This document shows positions 17,682 to 25,974 of a stretch of 64,000 nucleotides of DNA, in pieces; the stretch's first letter is position 1; each line of letters begins with the position of its first letter. The position numbers and the translations under genes were made by a program. Location of the stretch: contig NC_014618.1 of the NCBI RefSeq assembly GCF_000164865.1, forward strand, positions 248,001 through 312,000, in the 5' to 3' direction. The notes under the pieces were generated by a model. It searched no databases, was not told the origin of the DNA, and was given only the letters and a program-made list of their open reading frames with translations. This DNA is from [Enterobacter] lignolyticus SCF1. GTDB taxonomy: Bacteria; Pseudomonadota; Gammaproteobacteria; Enterobacterales; Enterobacteriaceae.

Positions 17682-19145
17682 TCAGGCGCGCTGCAGCTGC
17701 TGCCCACAGGCGGTCACGCTCGCCAGCAGAACTTTCACGTCTTCCAGGCAGACCGTTGGGTTGAGCAGCGTCAGCTTCAGGCAGGTGACGCCGTCAGCTT
17801 CCGTTACGCCAACGTTGGCGCTGCCGGAGGCCAGCAGCGCATCGCCGATACGCTGGTTCAGCAACGCAATCCCGGCGCTGTCGCCGTTTTCCGGGCGGAA
17901 ACGGAACAGCACGCTGGCCAGCTGCGGCTGCATGACCAGCTCCAGCTGCGGCTGTTCAGCCACAAACTGCGCCACCTGCTGCGCCAGCGTTACGCCATTA
18001 TCAATGATCTCGGCATACTGCTTTTTACCCAGCGCTTCGAGGCCCATCCACAGTTTCAGCGCATCGAAACGGCGGGTGGTCTGCAGCGACTTCGAGACCA
18101 GGTTCGGTACGCCGTGCTCTTCGTCGAAATCAGAGTTCAGGTACGCCGCCTGATAGCGCATCAGCTGATAGTGACGCGCATCTTTCAGCAGGAACGCGCC
18201 GCAGCTGATGGTCTGGAAGAACTGCTTGTGGAAGTCGAGGGTGACCGAGTCCGCGAGCTCCAGGCCGTTCAGGAAGTGGCGATACTTCTCGGAAAGCAGC
18301 AATGCGCCGCCCCAGGCCGCATCCACATGCACCCAAATCTGCTGTTCTGCCGCCAGCGCGGCGATGTCGGCTAACGGATCGATAGCGCCCGCGTCGGTAG
18401 TGCCGGCGGTGGCGACAATCGCCATCACCTGCTCGCCGTTGGCTTTCGCCTGCGCCAGCTTCTCCGTCAGATCGTGAAGATCCATCCGCGAGAATTTATC
18501 GGTTTTCACCAGCGTGACGGACTGATAGCCCAGTCCCATCAGCGCCATGTTCTTCTGCACGGAGAAGTGCGCGTGTTCGGAACAGAACACCTTAATTTTG
18601 CTGAGGTTGCCGGTCAGACCATGCTGCTGAACGGAGTGGCCCTGGCGGGCGAAAAAGGCGTCGCGCGCCAGCATCAGGCCCATCAGGTTGCTTTGCGTAC
18701 CGCCGCTGGTGAAGACCCCGGCGTCGCCCGCCGGGTAGCCTACCTGCTCGCGCAGCCACGCAATCAGCTTCATCTCGATGATGGTCGCCGACGGGCTCTG
18801 GTCCCAGGAATCCATGCTCTGGTTGGTGGCGTTGATCAGCACTTCCGCGGCCTGGCTAATGACCAGGCTCGGGCAATGCAGATGCGCCACGCACTGCGGA
18901 TGGTGCACGGACAGGCTGTCTTTGAGGAAATACTCAACGGCGCGCTCAATCGCGGCCTGGTTGCCCAGGCCCTCTGCGGTAAACGCTAACTGGATGCGAT
19001 CGCGCAGTTCCGCAACGGTTTTGCCCTGGTACATCTCAGGCTGCTTAAGCCACTGCACCACCGCTTGCGTGCTCTGTTCAATGGCTTCCTGATAGGCGGC
19101 AATACTCTGCGCGGAGCCGGACAGGATCGGATTTAAATCAGACAT
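17682..19145 (-). CDS. ddc: L-2,4-diaminobutyrate decarboxylase
   Basis: PLP enzyme converting L-2,4-diaminobutyrate to 1,3-diaminopropane and CO2. It has 487 residues of the group II decarboxylase family. The PLP lysine lies in LDFHKQFFQT, preceded by VHVDAAWGGALLLS with the cofactor-holding aspartate. The substrate histidine is expected in the segment SEHAHFSVQKNMALMGLG. It begins 17 bases after the dat stop, so the two form one operon. Aromatic amino acid or glutamate decarboxylase activity is less likely given the dat partner. Confidence 0.93.
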   Translation of the reverse strand: MSDLNPILSGSAQSIAAYQEAIEQSTQAVVQWLKQPEMYQGKTVAELRDRIQLAFTAEGLGNQAAIERAVEYFLKDSLSVHHPQCVAHLHCPSLVISQAAEVLINATNQSMDSWDQSPSATIIEMKLIAWLREQVGYPAGDAGVFTSGGTQSNLMGLMLARDAFFARQGHSVQQHGLTGNLSKIKVFCSEHAHFSVQKNMALMGLGYQSVTLVKTDKFSRMDLHDLTEKLAQAKANGEQVMAIVATAGTTDAGAIDPLADIAALAAEQQIWVHVDAAWGGALLLSEKYRHFLNGLELADSVTLDFHKQFFQTISCGAFLLKDARHYQLMRYQAAYLNSDFDEEHGVPNLVSKSLQTTRRFDALKLWMGLEALGKKQYAEIIDNGVTLAQQVAQFVAEQPQLELVMQPQLASVLFRFRPENGDSAGIALLNQRIGDALLASGSANVGVTEADGVTCLKLTLLNPTVCLEDVKVLLASVTACGQQLQRA

Positions 19146-19162
19146 TCGCTCATTGGCTCCGA

Positions 19163-20548
19163 TTAAACAGGCTGCACGCCAGCGCTCAGCAGCGCGTTTT
19201 CAAACTTATCGAGGAAAATCTCCAGCTCGTCGTTGCTGATAAGCAGCGACGGCAGCAGACGCAGCACGCAGCCGCCACGGCCGCCGCGCTCGAGGATCAG
19301 GCCTGCTTCGAAGCATTTTTTCTGCAGCAGCGCGGACAGCTCGCCGTCCGCCGGGTAGCAGCCCATGTGATCCTGCGCTTCCTGCGGCTTAACGATTTCA
19401 ATACCGATCATTAAGCCCAGGCCGCGTACGTGGCCAATCACCGGGAAACGTTTTTGCATTTCAGCCAGTTTGCCTTTCAGCCATTCGCCCTGTGCGGCGA
19501 CTTTATCGGCAATGCGGTCCTCTTTGAGGATCTTAAGCGTGGTGAGGCCAGTCGCCATCGCCAGCTGGTTGCCGCGGAACGTACCGGTGTGATGACCCGG
19601 CGCCCAGGCGTCGAACTGTTTTTTAATGCCCAGTACCGCCAGCGGTAAACCGCCGCCGACCGCTTTGGACATCACGATGATGTCCGGCTCGATCCCGGCG
19701 TGTTCGAAGGCGAACAGCTTGCCGGTACGGGCGAAGCCTGCCTGAACTTCGTCAAGAATCAGCAGAATGCCGTGTTCTTGGGTCACTTTACGGATGCGCT
19801 GCAGCCACTCGACCGGCGCCGGGTTCACGCCGCCTTCGCCCTGTACGGCTTCCAGAATAACGGCAGCCGGTTTACGCACGCCGCTTTCCACGTCGTTGAT
19901 CAGGTTTTCGAAGTAGTAGGTCAGCGCTTTTACGCCGGCTTCGCCGCCGATGCCCAGCGGGCAGCGGTACTGGTGCGGGTAAGGCATAAACTGCACTTCC
20001 GGCATCATGCCGTTAACCGCTTCTTTCGGCGACAGGTTGCCGGTCACGGAGAGCGCGCCATGCGTCATCCCGTGATAGCCGCCGGAGAAGCTGATCACGC
20101 CGGAACGGCCGGTCACTTTTTTCGCCAGCTTCAGCGCCGCTTCAACGGCGTCCGCGCCGGAAGGCCCGGTGAACTGCAGGCAATATTCTTTGCCCTGACC
20201 CGGCAGCAGAGAGAGCAGATAAGCGGAAAACTCATCTTTTAACGGCGTGGTCAGGTCAAGCGTATGTAACGGTAAGCCACTGGTAATGACGCTTTGGATG
20301 CTTTGAATCACATCAGGATGATTATGGCCCAGCGCCAGGGTGCCGGCGCCCGCAAGACAGTCAAGATATTGTTTACCTTCGACATCGGTTATCCAGACGC
20401 CCATCGCTTTAGCGATCGCCAGCGGCAATTTACGCGGGTAGCTTCTGACGTTGGACTCAAACTCAGCTTGTCTGGCTAAAAAGGTCTCATTGCTTTGCGG
20501 TAATGAATTAGCAGTCAAAGAATCAATACGGACTTTATCCGTCATCAT
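19163..20548 (-). CDS. dat: Diaminobutyrate--2-oxoglutarate transaminase
   Basis: Class III PLP aminotransferase making L-2,4-diaminobutyrate from aspartate semialdehyde and glutamate. It has 461 residues. The aspartate/PLP motif is ILDEVQAGFARTGK and the Schiff-base lysine is in VMSKAVGGGLPLAV. It is first gene of the dat-ddc operon. It is divergent from the lysC-like aspartokinase across a 636-base gap; that enzyme would supply aspartyl phosphate on the way to its substrate. Confidence 0.94.
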   Translation of the reverse strand: MMTDKVRIDSLTANSLPQSNETFLARQAEFESNVRSYPRKLPLAIAKAMGVWITDVEGKQYLDCLAGAGTLALGHNHPDVIQSIQSVITSGLPLHTLDLTTPLKDEFSAYLLSLLPGQGKEYCLQFTGPSGADAVEAALKLAKKVTGRSGVISFSGGYHGMTHGALSVTGNLSPKEAVNGMMPEVQFMPYPHQYRCPLGIGGEAGVKALTYYFENLINDVESGVRKPAAVILEAVQGEGGVNPAPVEWLQRIRKVTQEHGILLILDEVQAGFARTGKLFAFEHAGIEPDIIVMSKAVGGGLPLAVLGIKKQFDAWAPGHHTGTFRGNQLAMATGLTTLKILKEDRIADKVAAQGEWLKGKLAEMQKRFPVIGHVRGLGLMIGIEIVKPQEAQDHMGCYPADGELSALLQKKCFEAGLILERGGRGGCVLRLLPSLLISNDELEIFLDKFENALLSAGVQPV

Positions 20549-20981
20549 ATCTCTCCTACAACCTGGAATCCTTTTAACTCCGGGTTGAATAAGGGTTAAG
20601 GGGGGTAAAAAAACGCGGCTAATATATGCGTTTTCAGCAGCGGACTCAATCTTTTATTTTGTGTGGGCTTTTATGTCATTTTCTTTAAAAATCAATGACA
20701 AAGTGATGTTTGCGTGCGGTGAGATAACCGTATGAATTGTAACCAATTACTGTTACAGGGCGAGTGCTGGCTGAAATGTGTACAACGTCATGATAAGACT
20801 CAGTTTTTAATATTTACGGTTTTCTTATGTTATTAGAAGGTTATTTAAAGCAAACTTCGCCAGCAGCTTGTCATTAAATAATGAGATTTTCCATTGGCTT
20901 ATCGTAAATGTTGAGGAAAATATCGATCCTGCGGATTAAATCACTTACTATGCCCGCCTTAAAAATCCCAAAACGAAAAAA

Positions 20982-21124
20982 GGAAGTCACTATTTAGCTA
21001 TTCATGCGCATCACACCCGGTAACCCGTGAGCGGCAACACAGGTTATCGACAACGGGAGCTGAATCCTGGGTTTTAAGCAGAAATGTTCGCGGGCGGACG
21101 TTTCGTAAGGTGAAGAGCACTTCC
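20982..21124 (+). promoter_or_regulatory. Remnant or remodelled lysine riboswitch (L box)
   Basis: The leader of the lysC-like gene matches the 3' two-thirds of the E. coli lysC riboswitch as I recall it. GGGAGCTGAATCC followed by TGGGTT, then GTTCGCGGGCGGACGTTTCG, and finally GAGCACTTCC occur in the same order and spacing. A closing helix GGAAGT (20982-20987) with ACTTCC (21119-21124) is present. The 5' part corresponding to the P2 arm (AGAGG...GGAGGAGCC in E. coli) is missing or unrecognisable, replaced by about 25 AT-rich bases. Homology is likely; lysine binding is doubtful. Confidence 0.65.
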
Positions 21125-21184
21125 CTTATGCCGAAATGAAAATTTTCATGCCATATGAGTATGGCGCCCTGATATGAGATTGTT

Positions 21185-22546
21185 ATGACTCGCATTTATC
21201 CACACATCATCGTTGCCAAATTTGGCGGCACCAGCGTCGCTGATTTTGACGCGATGAGCCGTAGCGCCACCCTCGTCCTTGCTGATAAAAACGTTCGCCT
21301 GGTGGTACTGTCTGCCTCCGCTGGCGTCACTAATCTGTTAGTCGAACTCGCTTCCGGTCTGGAAGGCCCTGTCCGGCTGGACAAAATTGAAACCCTGCGT
21401 ACCCTGCAATACAACATCATTTCACGTCTGAAGCAGCCCGACGCCATTGGTCAGGAGATCGATCGTCTGCTCGACAACATTAGCCGTCTGGCCGAAATGG
21501 CGGCTGATTCCTGCTCAGCCGCGCTGTGCGATGAGTTAGTGAGCCACGGCGAGCTGATGTCTTCCCTGCTGTTTGTCGAAGTATTGCGCGAGCAAGACGT
21601 AGAAACGCAGTGGTTTGATGCCCGTAAAGTCATTCGCACCAATGATACGTTTGGCTGCGCGGTACCGGCGACAAGCGCCATTGCAGAGCTGGCGGAAAAA
21701 CGTTTACGCCCGCGCATTGAACAGGCGCTGGTGGTGACGCAGGGCTTCATCGGCAGCGACGCGACCGGGCAAACCACGACGCTTGGCCGCGGCGGCAGTG
21801 ATTACACCGCCTCCCTGCTGGCGGAGGCGCTGCACGCCTCACGTGTGGATATCTGGACCGATGTCGCCGGGATTTATACCACCGACCCGCGGATCGTCGC
21901 CCAGGCGAAACGGATTGATAACCTCTCGTTTTCCGAAGCCCGGGAAATGGCGACCTTTGGCGCCAAAGTGCTCCATCCGGCCACGCTGCTGCCTGCGATG
22001 CGCAAAAATATTCCGGTGTTTGTCGGCGCCAGCGGCAATCCGTCAGCGGGCGGAACGCTGGTTTGCCGCGACGTGCTGGAGCCGTCGCGCTATCGCGCGC
22101 TGGCCGTGCGCCGTCGGCAGACGCTGTTAAAATTATCCAGCGTCAAAGCGCAGCCCGCGCACCGCTTTCTGGCTGACACCTTTGGGATTTTGTCACGCCA
22201 CGATATGGCGCTCGATCTGGTCACCACGTCGGAAACCAGCATTGCGCTGATTCTTGACTCGACCAGCTCTACCTCAGGCGAGGCCGATACGCTGACCACC
22301 GCGCTGCTCACCGAGCTGTCGTCGCACTGCCATGTTGAGGTCGAGACCGGTCTGGCGCTGGTTTCGCTGATTGGCAACGCGCTTGCTCAGGCGACGGCGG
22401 TGTGCCAGGAGGTCTTTGCCGAGCTGGAGCAACACGCTGTGCGTATGATTTGCCACGGCGCATCCAGCCACAATCTCTGCTTCCTGCTTCCGGCGGAATC
22501 CGCTGACAGCGCGGTCAAAGCGCTACACCGCCGCCTGTTAGAATAA
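21185..22546 (+). CDS. LysC-type aspartokinase with altered lysine-binding site
   Basis: Aspartate kinase of the monofunctional AK-III type, 453 residues, collinear with E. coli LysC plus four N-terminal residues. The catalytic domain is intact: KFGGTS at 12-17, SHGEL at 120-124 and GRGGSDYT at 201-208. The C-terminal ACT domains are present, but positions known in E. coli for lysine contact or feedback release differ: M318 is A322, S321 is A325, G323 is R327, S338 is A342 and T352 is I356. T344 and S345 are kept. It is divergent from dat-ddc, which consumes aspartate semialdehyde. The start codon at 21185 has only a weak GAG ribosome site. A second, ordinary lysC is expected elsewhere. Confidence 0.9.
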   Translation: MTRIYPHIIVAKFGGTSVADFDAMSRSATLVLADKNVRLVVLSASAGVTNLLVELASGLEGPVRLDKIETLRTLQYNIISRLKQPDAIGQEIDRLLDNISRLAEMAADSCSAALCDELVSHGELMSSLLFVEVLREQDVETQWFDARKVIRTNDTFGCAVPATSAIAELAEKRLRPRIEQALVVTQGFIGSDATGQTTTLGRGGSDYTASLLAEALHASRVDIWTDVAGIYTTDPRIVAQAKRIDNLSFSEAREMATFGAKVLHPATLLPAMRKNIPVFVGASGNPSAGGTLVCRDVLEPSRYRALAVRRRQTLLKLSSVKAQPAHRFLADTFGILSRHDMALDLVTTSETSIALILDSTSSTSGEADTLTTALLTELSSHCHVEVETGLALVSLIGNALAQATAVCQEVFAELEQHAVRMICHGASSHNLCFLLPAESADSAVKALHRRLLE

Positions 22547-22555
22547 CGGCGATTG

Positions 22556-22577
22556 CCCTGAGCGCGAACGCTCAGGG
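22556..22577 (+). terminator. Stable hairpin after the lysC-like gene
   Basis: Stem CCCTGAGCG/CGCTCAGGG with loop CGAA, 9 bases after the stop. No T-run follows, so it may stabilise the 3' end more than terminate. Confidence 0.5.
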
Positions 22578-22667
22578 CGTGCCAACGTTGGTTGGTTTGC
22601 CCTGCATTTACCTGTAGCCGCCTATATTAATGACATGTGTTGTGGTGATTAATGTAGAGATAATGGA

Positions 22668-24104
22668 ATGAGTAGTCGTTTTGTGGCGGTCTGGGTGCTG
22701 GGATATGCGCTGTTGTGGACATTTGCCACCGTGTTGCTTGATCCGACGGTGCCTTATGATGCCGTTGAGGCCCTGAACTGGGCGCAGAATGCGGACTGGG
22801 GCTCCCCGAAAAACCCCTGGCTGGTAGGGATGGCGATGCGGCCTGCGCTGTGGCTGCCCGTGTCGCTGAGCGTGTACTGGTACGCCAGCCATTTTCTGGC
22901 GATAGCCGTCGGGATGGCGGGCGTCTGGGTCCTCGCCCGAACCCTGAGCGGCAGCGACCGGCTGGCCTGGCTTGCGCTGCTGACGCTCAACCTTTCCGGC
23001 CTCATCAACTTCGATATTATCAGCTACAACGATAATTACCTGCTGGTGATGCTGTGGCCGTGGATGATGCTGTGCTTTTATCTCGCCATTACGCGTCATG
23101 CTAACTGGTGGCTGGCGTTCGCCGCCGTTGCCGGGCTGGCGGCCATGGCGAAGTATTCTACGCTGGCGTTTGTCGGCTTTGTCTTTTTGTCGACGCTGGC
23201 GGTGCCGCGTATCCGCTCGTGCTACCGACAGCCCGCGTTTTATGCCGCTCTGCTGCTGGGGCTGCTGCTGATTCTGCCCAACCTTATCTGGCTGTGGCAG
23301 CACGATTTCGCCGCCTTTAGCTGGGTCGACTCGCAGATCAAAAACCGCTTTAACCCGGAACTGTTCAGTAAGGCCTTCACCGTCTTTTACCCCCTGCTGA
23401 TTCTGTGGTGGATCCTGCATCGGCAGGGCATTCGCCTCGTGCTCCCGCAGTCGTGGGCGCTGCGGGTCATGCTGGCGGTCTATCTGCTGCCCCTGATGAT
23501 AATTTTCGCCTGGTTTTTATTTCATCAGGGCGGCCGCCTCACGGAGTGGCTGCAGCCGTTCTTTATCCTGACGCCCGCGCTGCTGGTCAGCTGCGCCAGC
23601 CGCCATCCTGAACAGCTTTCGCGCGGCGTCTGTGCTTCGCTGTTCGGCGCGGCGGGACTGGTGCTGGCGGGGTATATCGGCGTGCTGTGGGGGAACGTGG
23701 CGAACGCGGGCCAGGATAAAAGCAATATCATTCCGTTCAGCCAGCTGTTGGACCAGCAGTGGCAGGCGCGCTACGGTACGCCGTTGCGCTACGTCGGTGG
23801 GGAATACTGGTCGCAGTGGCTGACCTTTTATGCGCCGTCTCGCCCGCTGACGATAACGCCATGGGATAACGACGCGCGGCCTAACGTTTACAACGTGCAT
23901 ATTACGCAGGCGCAAATTCAGCAGCAGGGGGCGCTGCTGGTCGGGCGGTTGGGGACAGCCTGCGAGCAGGAGACATTTCGCGCAGCGTTAACGCCCTGGC
24001 CGGATCTACGGATCGACGATGTTCGCCAGATGATGTTCCAGGAAGACAGCGTGAAGCCGCTTCGTCCGCTGTGTATCGCCTTTGTGAAACCGGCAGAGGC
24101 GTAG
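22668..24104 (+). CDS. GT39/PMT-like membrane glycosyltransferase
   Basis: Polytopic inner-membrane protein of 478 residues with about ten to twelve hydrophobic segments, resembling the ArnT/PMT (GT-C fold) class that moves sugars from polyprenyl-phosphate donors. The acidic motif VPYDAVEALNWAQNADWG in the first periplasmic loop fits the catalytic loop of this fold. A soluble C-terminal part begins around residue 350. Its acceptor is unknown. It lies between the aspartokinase gene and mgtE, about 3 kb upstream of the arn operon, which encodes the related ArnT, so an envelope role is plausible. Confidence 0.8.
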   Translation: MSSRFVAVWVLGYALLWTFATVLLDPTVPYDAVEALNWAQNADWGSPKNPWLVGMAMRPALWLPVSLSVYWYASHFLAIAVGMAGVWVLARTLSGSDRLAWLALLTLNLSGLINFDIISYNDNYLLVMLWPWMMLCFYLAITRHANWWLAFAAVAGLAAMAKYSTLAFVGFVFLSTLAVPRIRSCYRQPAFYAALLLGLLLILPNLIWLWQHDFAAFSWVDSQIKNRFNPELFSKAFTVFYPLLILWWILHRQGIRLVLPQSWALRVMLAVYLLPLMIIFAWFLFHQGGRLTEWLQPFFILTPALLVSCASRHPEQLSRGVCASLFGAAGLVLAGYIGVLWGNVANAGQDKSNIIPFSQLLDQQWQARYGTPLRYVGGEYWSQWLTFYAPSRPLTITPWDNDARPNVYNVHITQAQIQQQGALLVGRLGTACEQETFRAALTPWPDLRIDDVRQMMFQEDSVKPLRPLCIAFVKPAEA

Positions 24105-24118
24105 CCGGCGCACAGCGC

Positions 24119-24159
24119 GTCGGTCTGACCGCCGCAGCGGCCAGACCGACGGCGGTCAG
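24119..24159. terminator. Overlapping alternative hairpins between convergent GT39 and mgtE genes
   Basis: GTCGGTCTG (24119-24127) pairs with CAGACCGAC (24142-24150), and CTGACCGCCG (24125-24134) pairs with CGGCGGTCAG (24150-24159). The two stems share bases and exclude each other. No T-run is present; a role in terminating either gene is inferred. Confidence 0.4.
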
Positions 24160-25169
24160 TTCAGCCCGAGGAAGTACTGGGCGATTTTGAAGTAGATAAT
24201 CAGCCCGGTGCCGTCGATAAGCGTGGCGATAAACGGCGCCGAGACGACCGCCGGATCGATCCCCACGCGTTTTAGCACCATCGGGATGACCGACGATACC
24301 ACCGCGCTCCACAGCGTAATGCACACCAGCGTCAGGCTGACGATAAGCGTAATGTCGGCGCCGATACCCATCATCCAGGCGCGTACGCAGCCCGCAAGAC
24401 CGAGCGTCAGCGCGATAAGCAGCGACGTCGACACCTCTTTGCGGATAACCCGCCCCATATCGCGCAGCCGCACTTCTCCCAGCGCCATTGCGCGCACCAG
24501 CGTTGAGGTTATCTGCGTGCCGCTGTTGCCGCCGGTGCCGATCAGCAGCGGGATGAAGAAGGCCAGCGCGATGGCCGATTCCAGCGACGCCTCAAAATGC
24601 TGAATTACGCTGCTGGTGTAGGCTTCCGCCACAAACAGCAGCAGCAGCCAGACCGAACGCTTTTTCCACAGCGTCAGCGGGCTGGTTTCCAGGTAGGGCT
24701 TTTCCAGCGGCAGCGTAGCGCCCTGGCGCTGCACGTCTTCGGTAACGTCGTCCTCCAGCAGGTGGGCTATCTCTTTTTCCATCAGGCAGCCGACCAGCAC
24801 GTCGCGTTCGACAACGGGCACGAGGTCAAGCTCGCGCTCCGCCAGCTGTAAGACGACCTGCTGGCGCTCGTCGTCCGGCTTGACGCGAAAGAGGCTGCCG
24901 TCCATCAGATAGCGGATGGGCTGCCCCGGGTCGCTTTCCTGGAGCAATTTTTTTATTGATAAAATACCGCGCAGCTTCTCCCCGGCGACGACAAATACGT
25001 GGCCGGGGATGTCGTCGGTGCGTAGCTGAGAGATAAAGGTCTCTCGCGCCTCATGTACGCTCAGATGGTCGGCCAGGGTGATGAAGTCGGTACGCATGTA
25101 CTGGGCGATGGCGTCGCCATCAAACGCGGCGTTCGCCTGGTGGGCGGCGCATAGCTGGAGCTGTGACAT
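24156..25169 (-). CDS. mgtE: MgtE-type magnesium transporter, short form
   Basis: Mg2+ channel/transporter of the inner membrane, 337 residues. A tandem CBS pair occupies about residues 20-145 and five membrane helices the rest. The pore signature region LLIGTGGNSGTQ and the final helices (PFIATLIDGTGLIIYF) match MgtE. The ~120-residue N-terminal MgtE superhelical domain of well-studied homologues is absent, leaving the CBS pair close to the N-terminus. It is preceded by an M-box riboswitch, so expression should fall when Mg2+ is high. It is convergent with the GT39 gene. Confidence 0.92.
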   Translation of the reverse strand: MSQLQLCAAHQANAAFDGDAIAQYMRTDFITLADHLSVHEARETFISQLRTDDIPGHVFVVAGEKLRGILSIKKLLQESDPGQPIRYLMDGSLFRVKPDDERQQVVLQLAERELDLVPVVERDVLVGCLMEKEIAHLLEDDVTEDVQRQGATLPLEKPYLETSPLTLWKKRSVWLLLLFVAEAYTSSVIQHFEASLESAIALAFFIPLLIGTGGNSGTQITSTLVRAMALGEVRLRDMGRVIRKEVSTSLLIALTLGLAGCVRAWMMGIGADITLIVSLTLVCITLWSAVVSSVIPMVLKRVGIDPAVVSAPFIATLIDGTGLIIYFKIAQYFLGLN

Positions 25170-25173
25170 AGAT

Positions 25174-25193
25174 ATATTTCCCTATAGAAATAT
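25174..25193 (-). promoter_or_regulatory. mgtE: Ribosome-site hairpin in front of mgtE
   Basis: On the minus strand ATATTTC (25193-25187) pairs with GAAATAT (25180-25174), enclosing TATAGG. The AGGGA ribosome site falls in the loop and 3' arm, a few bases before the ATG at 25169. This suits translational control downstream of the M box. Confidence 0.5.
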
Positions 25194-25224
25194 CTCATAG
25201 GGGCGAACAAGACAGGAATAGCGA

Positions 25225-25412
25225 AAGCGGATCCCTACGTCCTGGTTTTAGCACTGTACAACGTATCTCACGGCGGGTTACGCCGTCAGAAGTTACCTTG
25301 GCAACACCTTGATTCGATGGATGCCTGTATTTCCCTGTGTGGTCTCTCTCGATACCATCAGGGCGGTAACTTATATTTGTACAGGAGCCTCGCCATAACG
25401 AGATCGTTAACA
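25225..25412 (-). ncRNA. M-box (ykoK) magnesium riboswitch
   Basis: Read on the minus strand, the mgtE leader contains in order the conserved M-box blocks. GGCGAGGCTCCTGTACA is at about 25394-25378, followed by ACCGCCCTG, then CATCGAATCAAGG, and TGTACAGTGCTAAAACC at 25260-25244. CTGTACA of the first block pairs with TGTACAG of the last to close the core. Order, spacing and block sequences fit the Mg2+-sensing class known from Bacillus mgtE. Boundaries are approximate. Confidence 0.85.
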
Positions 25413-25465
25413 TGAGCCGCCAGTATAGGGTGATAGACGCTTTCGGCGAGCGTCCCGGGTCGTTG

Positions 25466-25486
25466 GTTTATCAATCGTTGATAAAC
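25466..25486. promoter_or_regulatory. Perfect inverted repeat upstream of mgtE
   Basis: Arms GTTTATCAA (25466-25474) and TTGATAAAC (25478-25486) with a 3-base centre. It lies about 40 bases upstream of a TATACT -10-like element for the mgtE leader (minus strand, plus coordinates 25422-25427), a position typical of an activator or repressor site. The binding protein is unknown. It contains GTTTA, but inverted, not the direct repeat of a PhoP box. Confidence 0.5.
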
Positions 25487-25819
25487 TGCACGGCAAATCG
25501 GGGAAAAATAAGGAGAAACCGACTCTTTTGTTGAGCTAAGTCACATATTTTAGCGCGCAGCGTTTGTCATCCCTGGTGAAAGAGGGATATTCGTAACATG
25601 AAAACAAAATTAAATACTGACATATTAGTAATGGCATCATAAAAAACTGCTTTATTGTCTCCCGTTGACCTTTTGTTAAGGTTATTAGCCGGTTTTTCAT
25701 ATGGCGCATTTCAGATGCGGTTTTTCCGTCGTATGCCGGGTTGTACCTCGAATAGCTAAGCGTGCTAACTTGTTGAAATGGGGCTAAAATGTGTTTTTGG
25801 TCCATCGTATTTCTTTATT

Positions 25820-25850
25820 CTTAAGACTATCCTAAGCTAGTTGCGATAAT
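25820..25850 (+). promoter_or_regulatory. PmrA box and -10 of the arn operon
   Basis: CTTAAG (25820-25825), 5 bases, CCTAAG (25831-25836) matches the PmrA (BasR) consensus CTTAAK-N5-CTTAAK with one change. A -10 GATAAT follows at 25845-25850. arnB begins 124 bases further on. The arn operon is a classic target of PmrA. The rest of the 530-base region between the mgtE leader and arnB shows no gene. Confidence 0.8.
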
Positions 25851-25974
25851 TTGCGTTGCGTTAAGCTCGTTTGAAAAGTAAGGTCCTCCAGACATTTTAT
25901 TTTTACTTCGTTTAACTCTGTGGGCGCAGGATAGTTGCGGAATAAGATCCTAAAAAAACAGGGTAAGGAAAAAT

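Noticed and set aside
20998..21195. 65-codon minus-strand frame in the lysC-like leader
   Set aside because: It runs through the riboswitch-like sequence and has no ribosome site or recognisable product.
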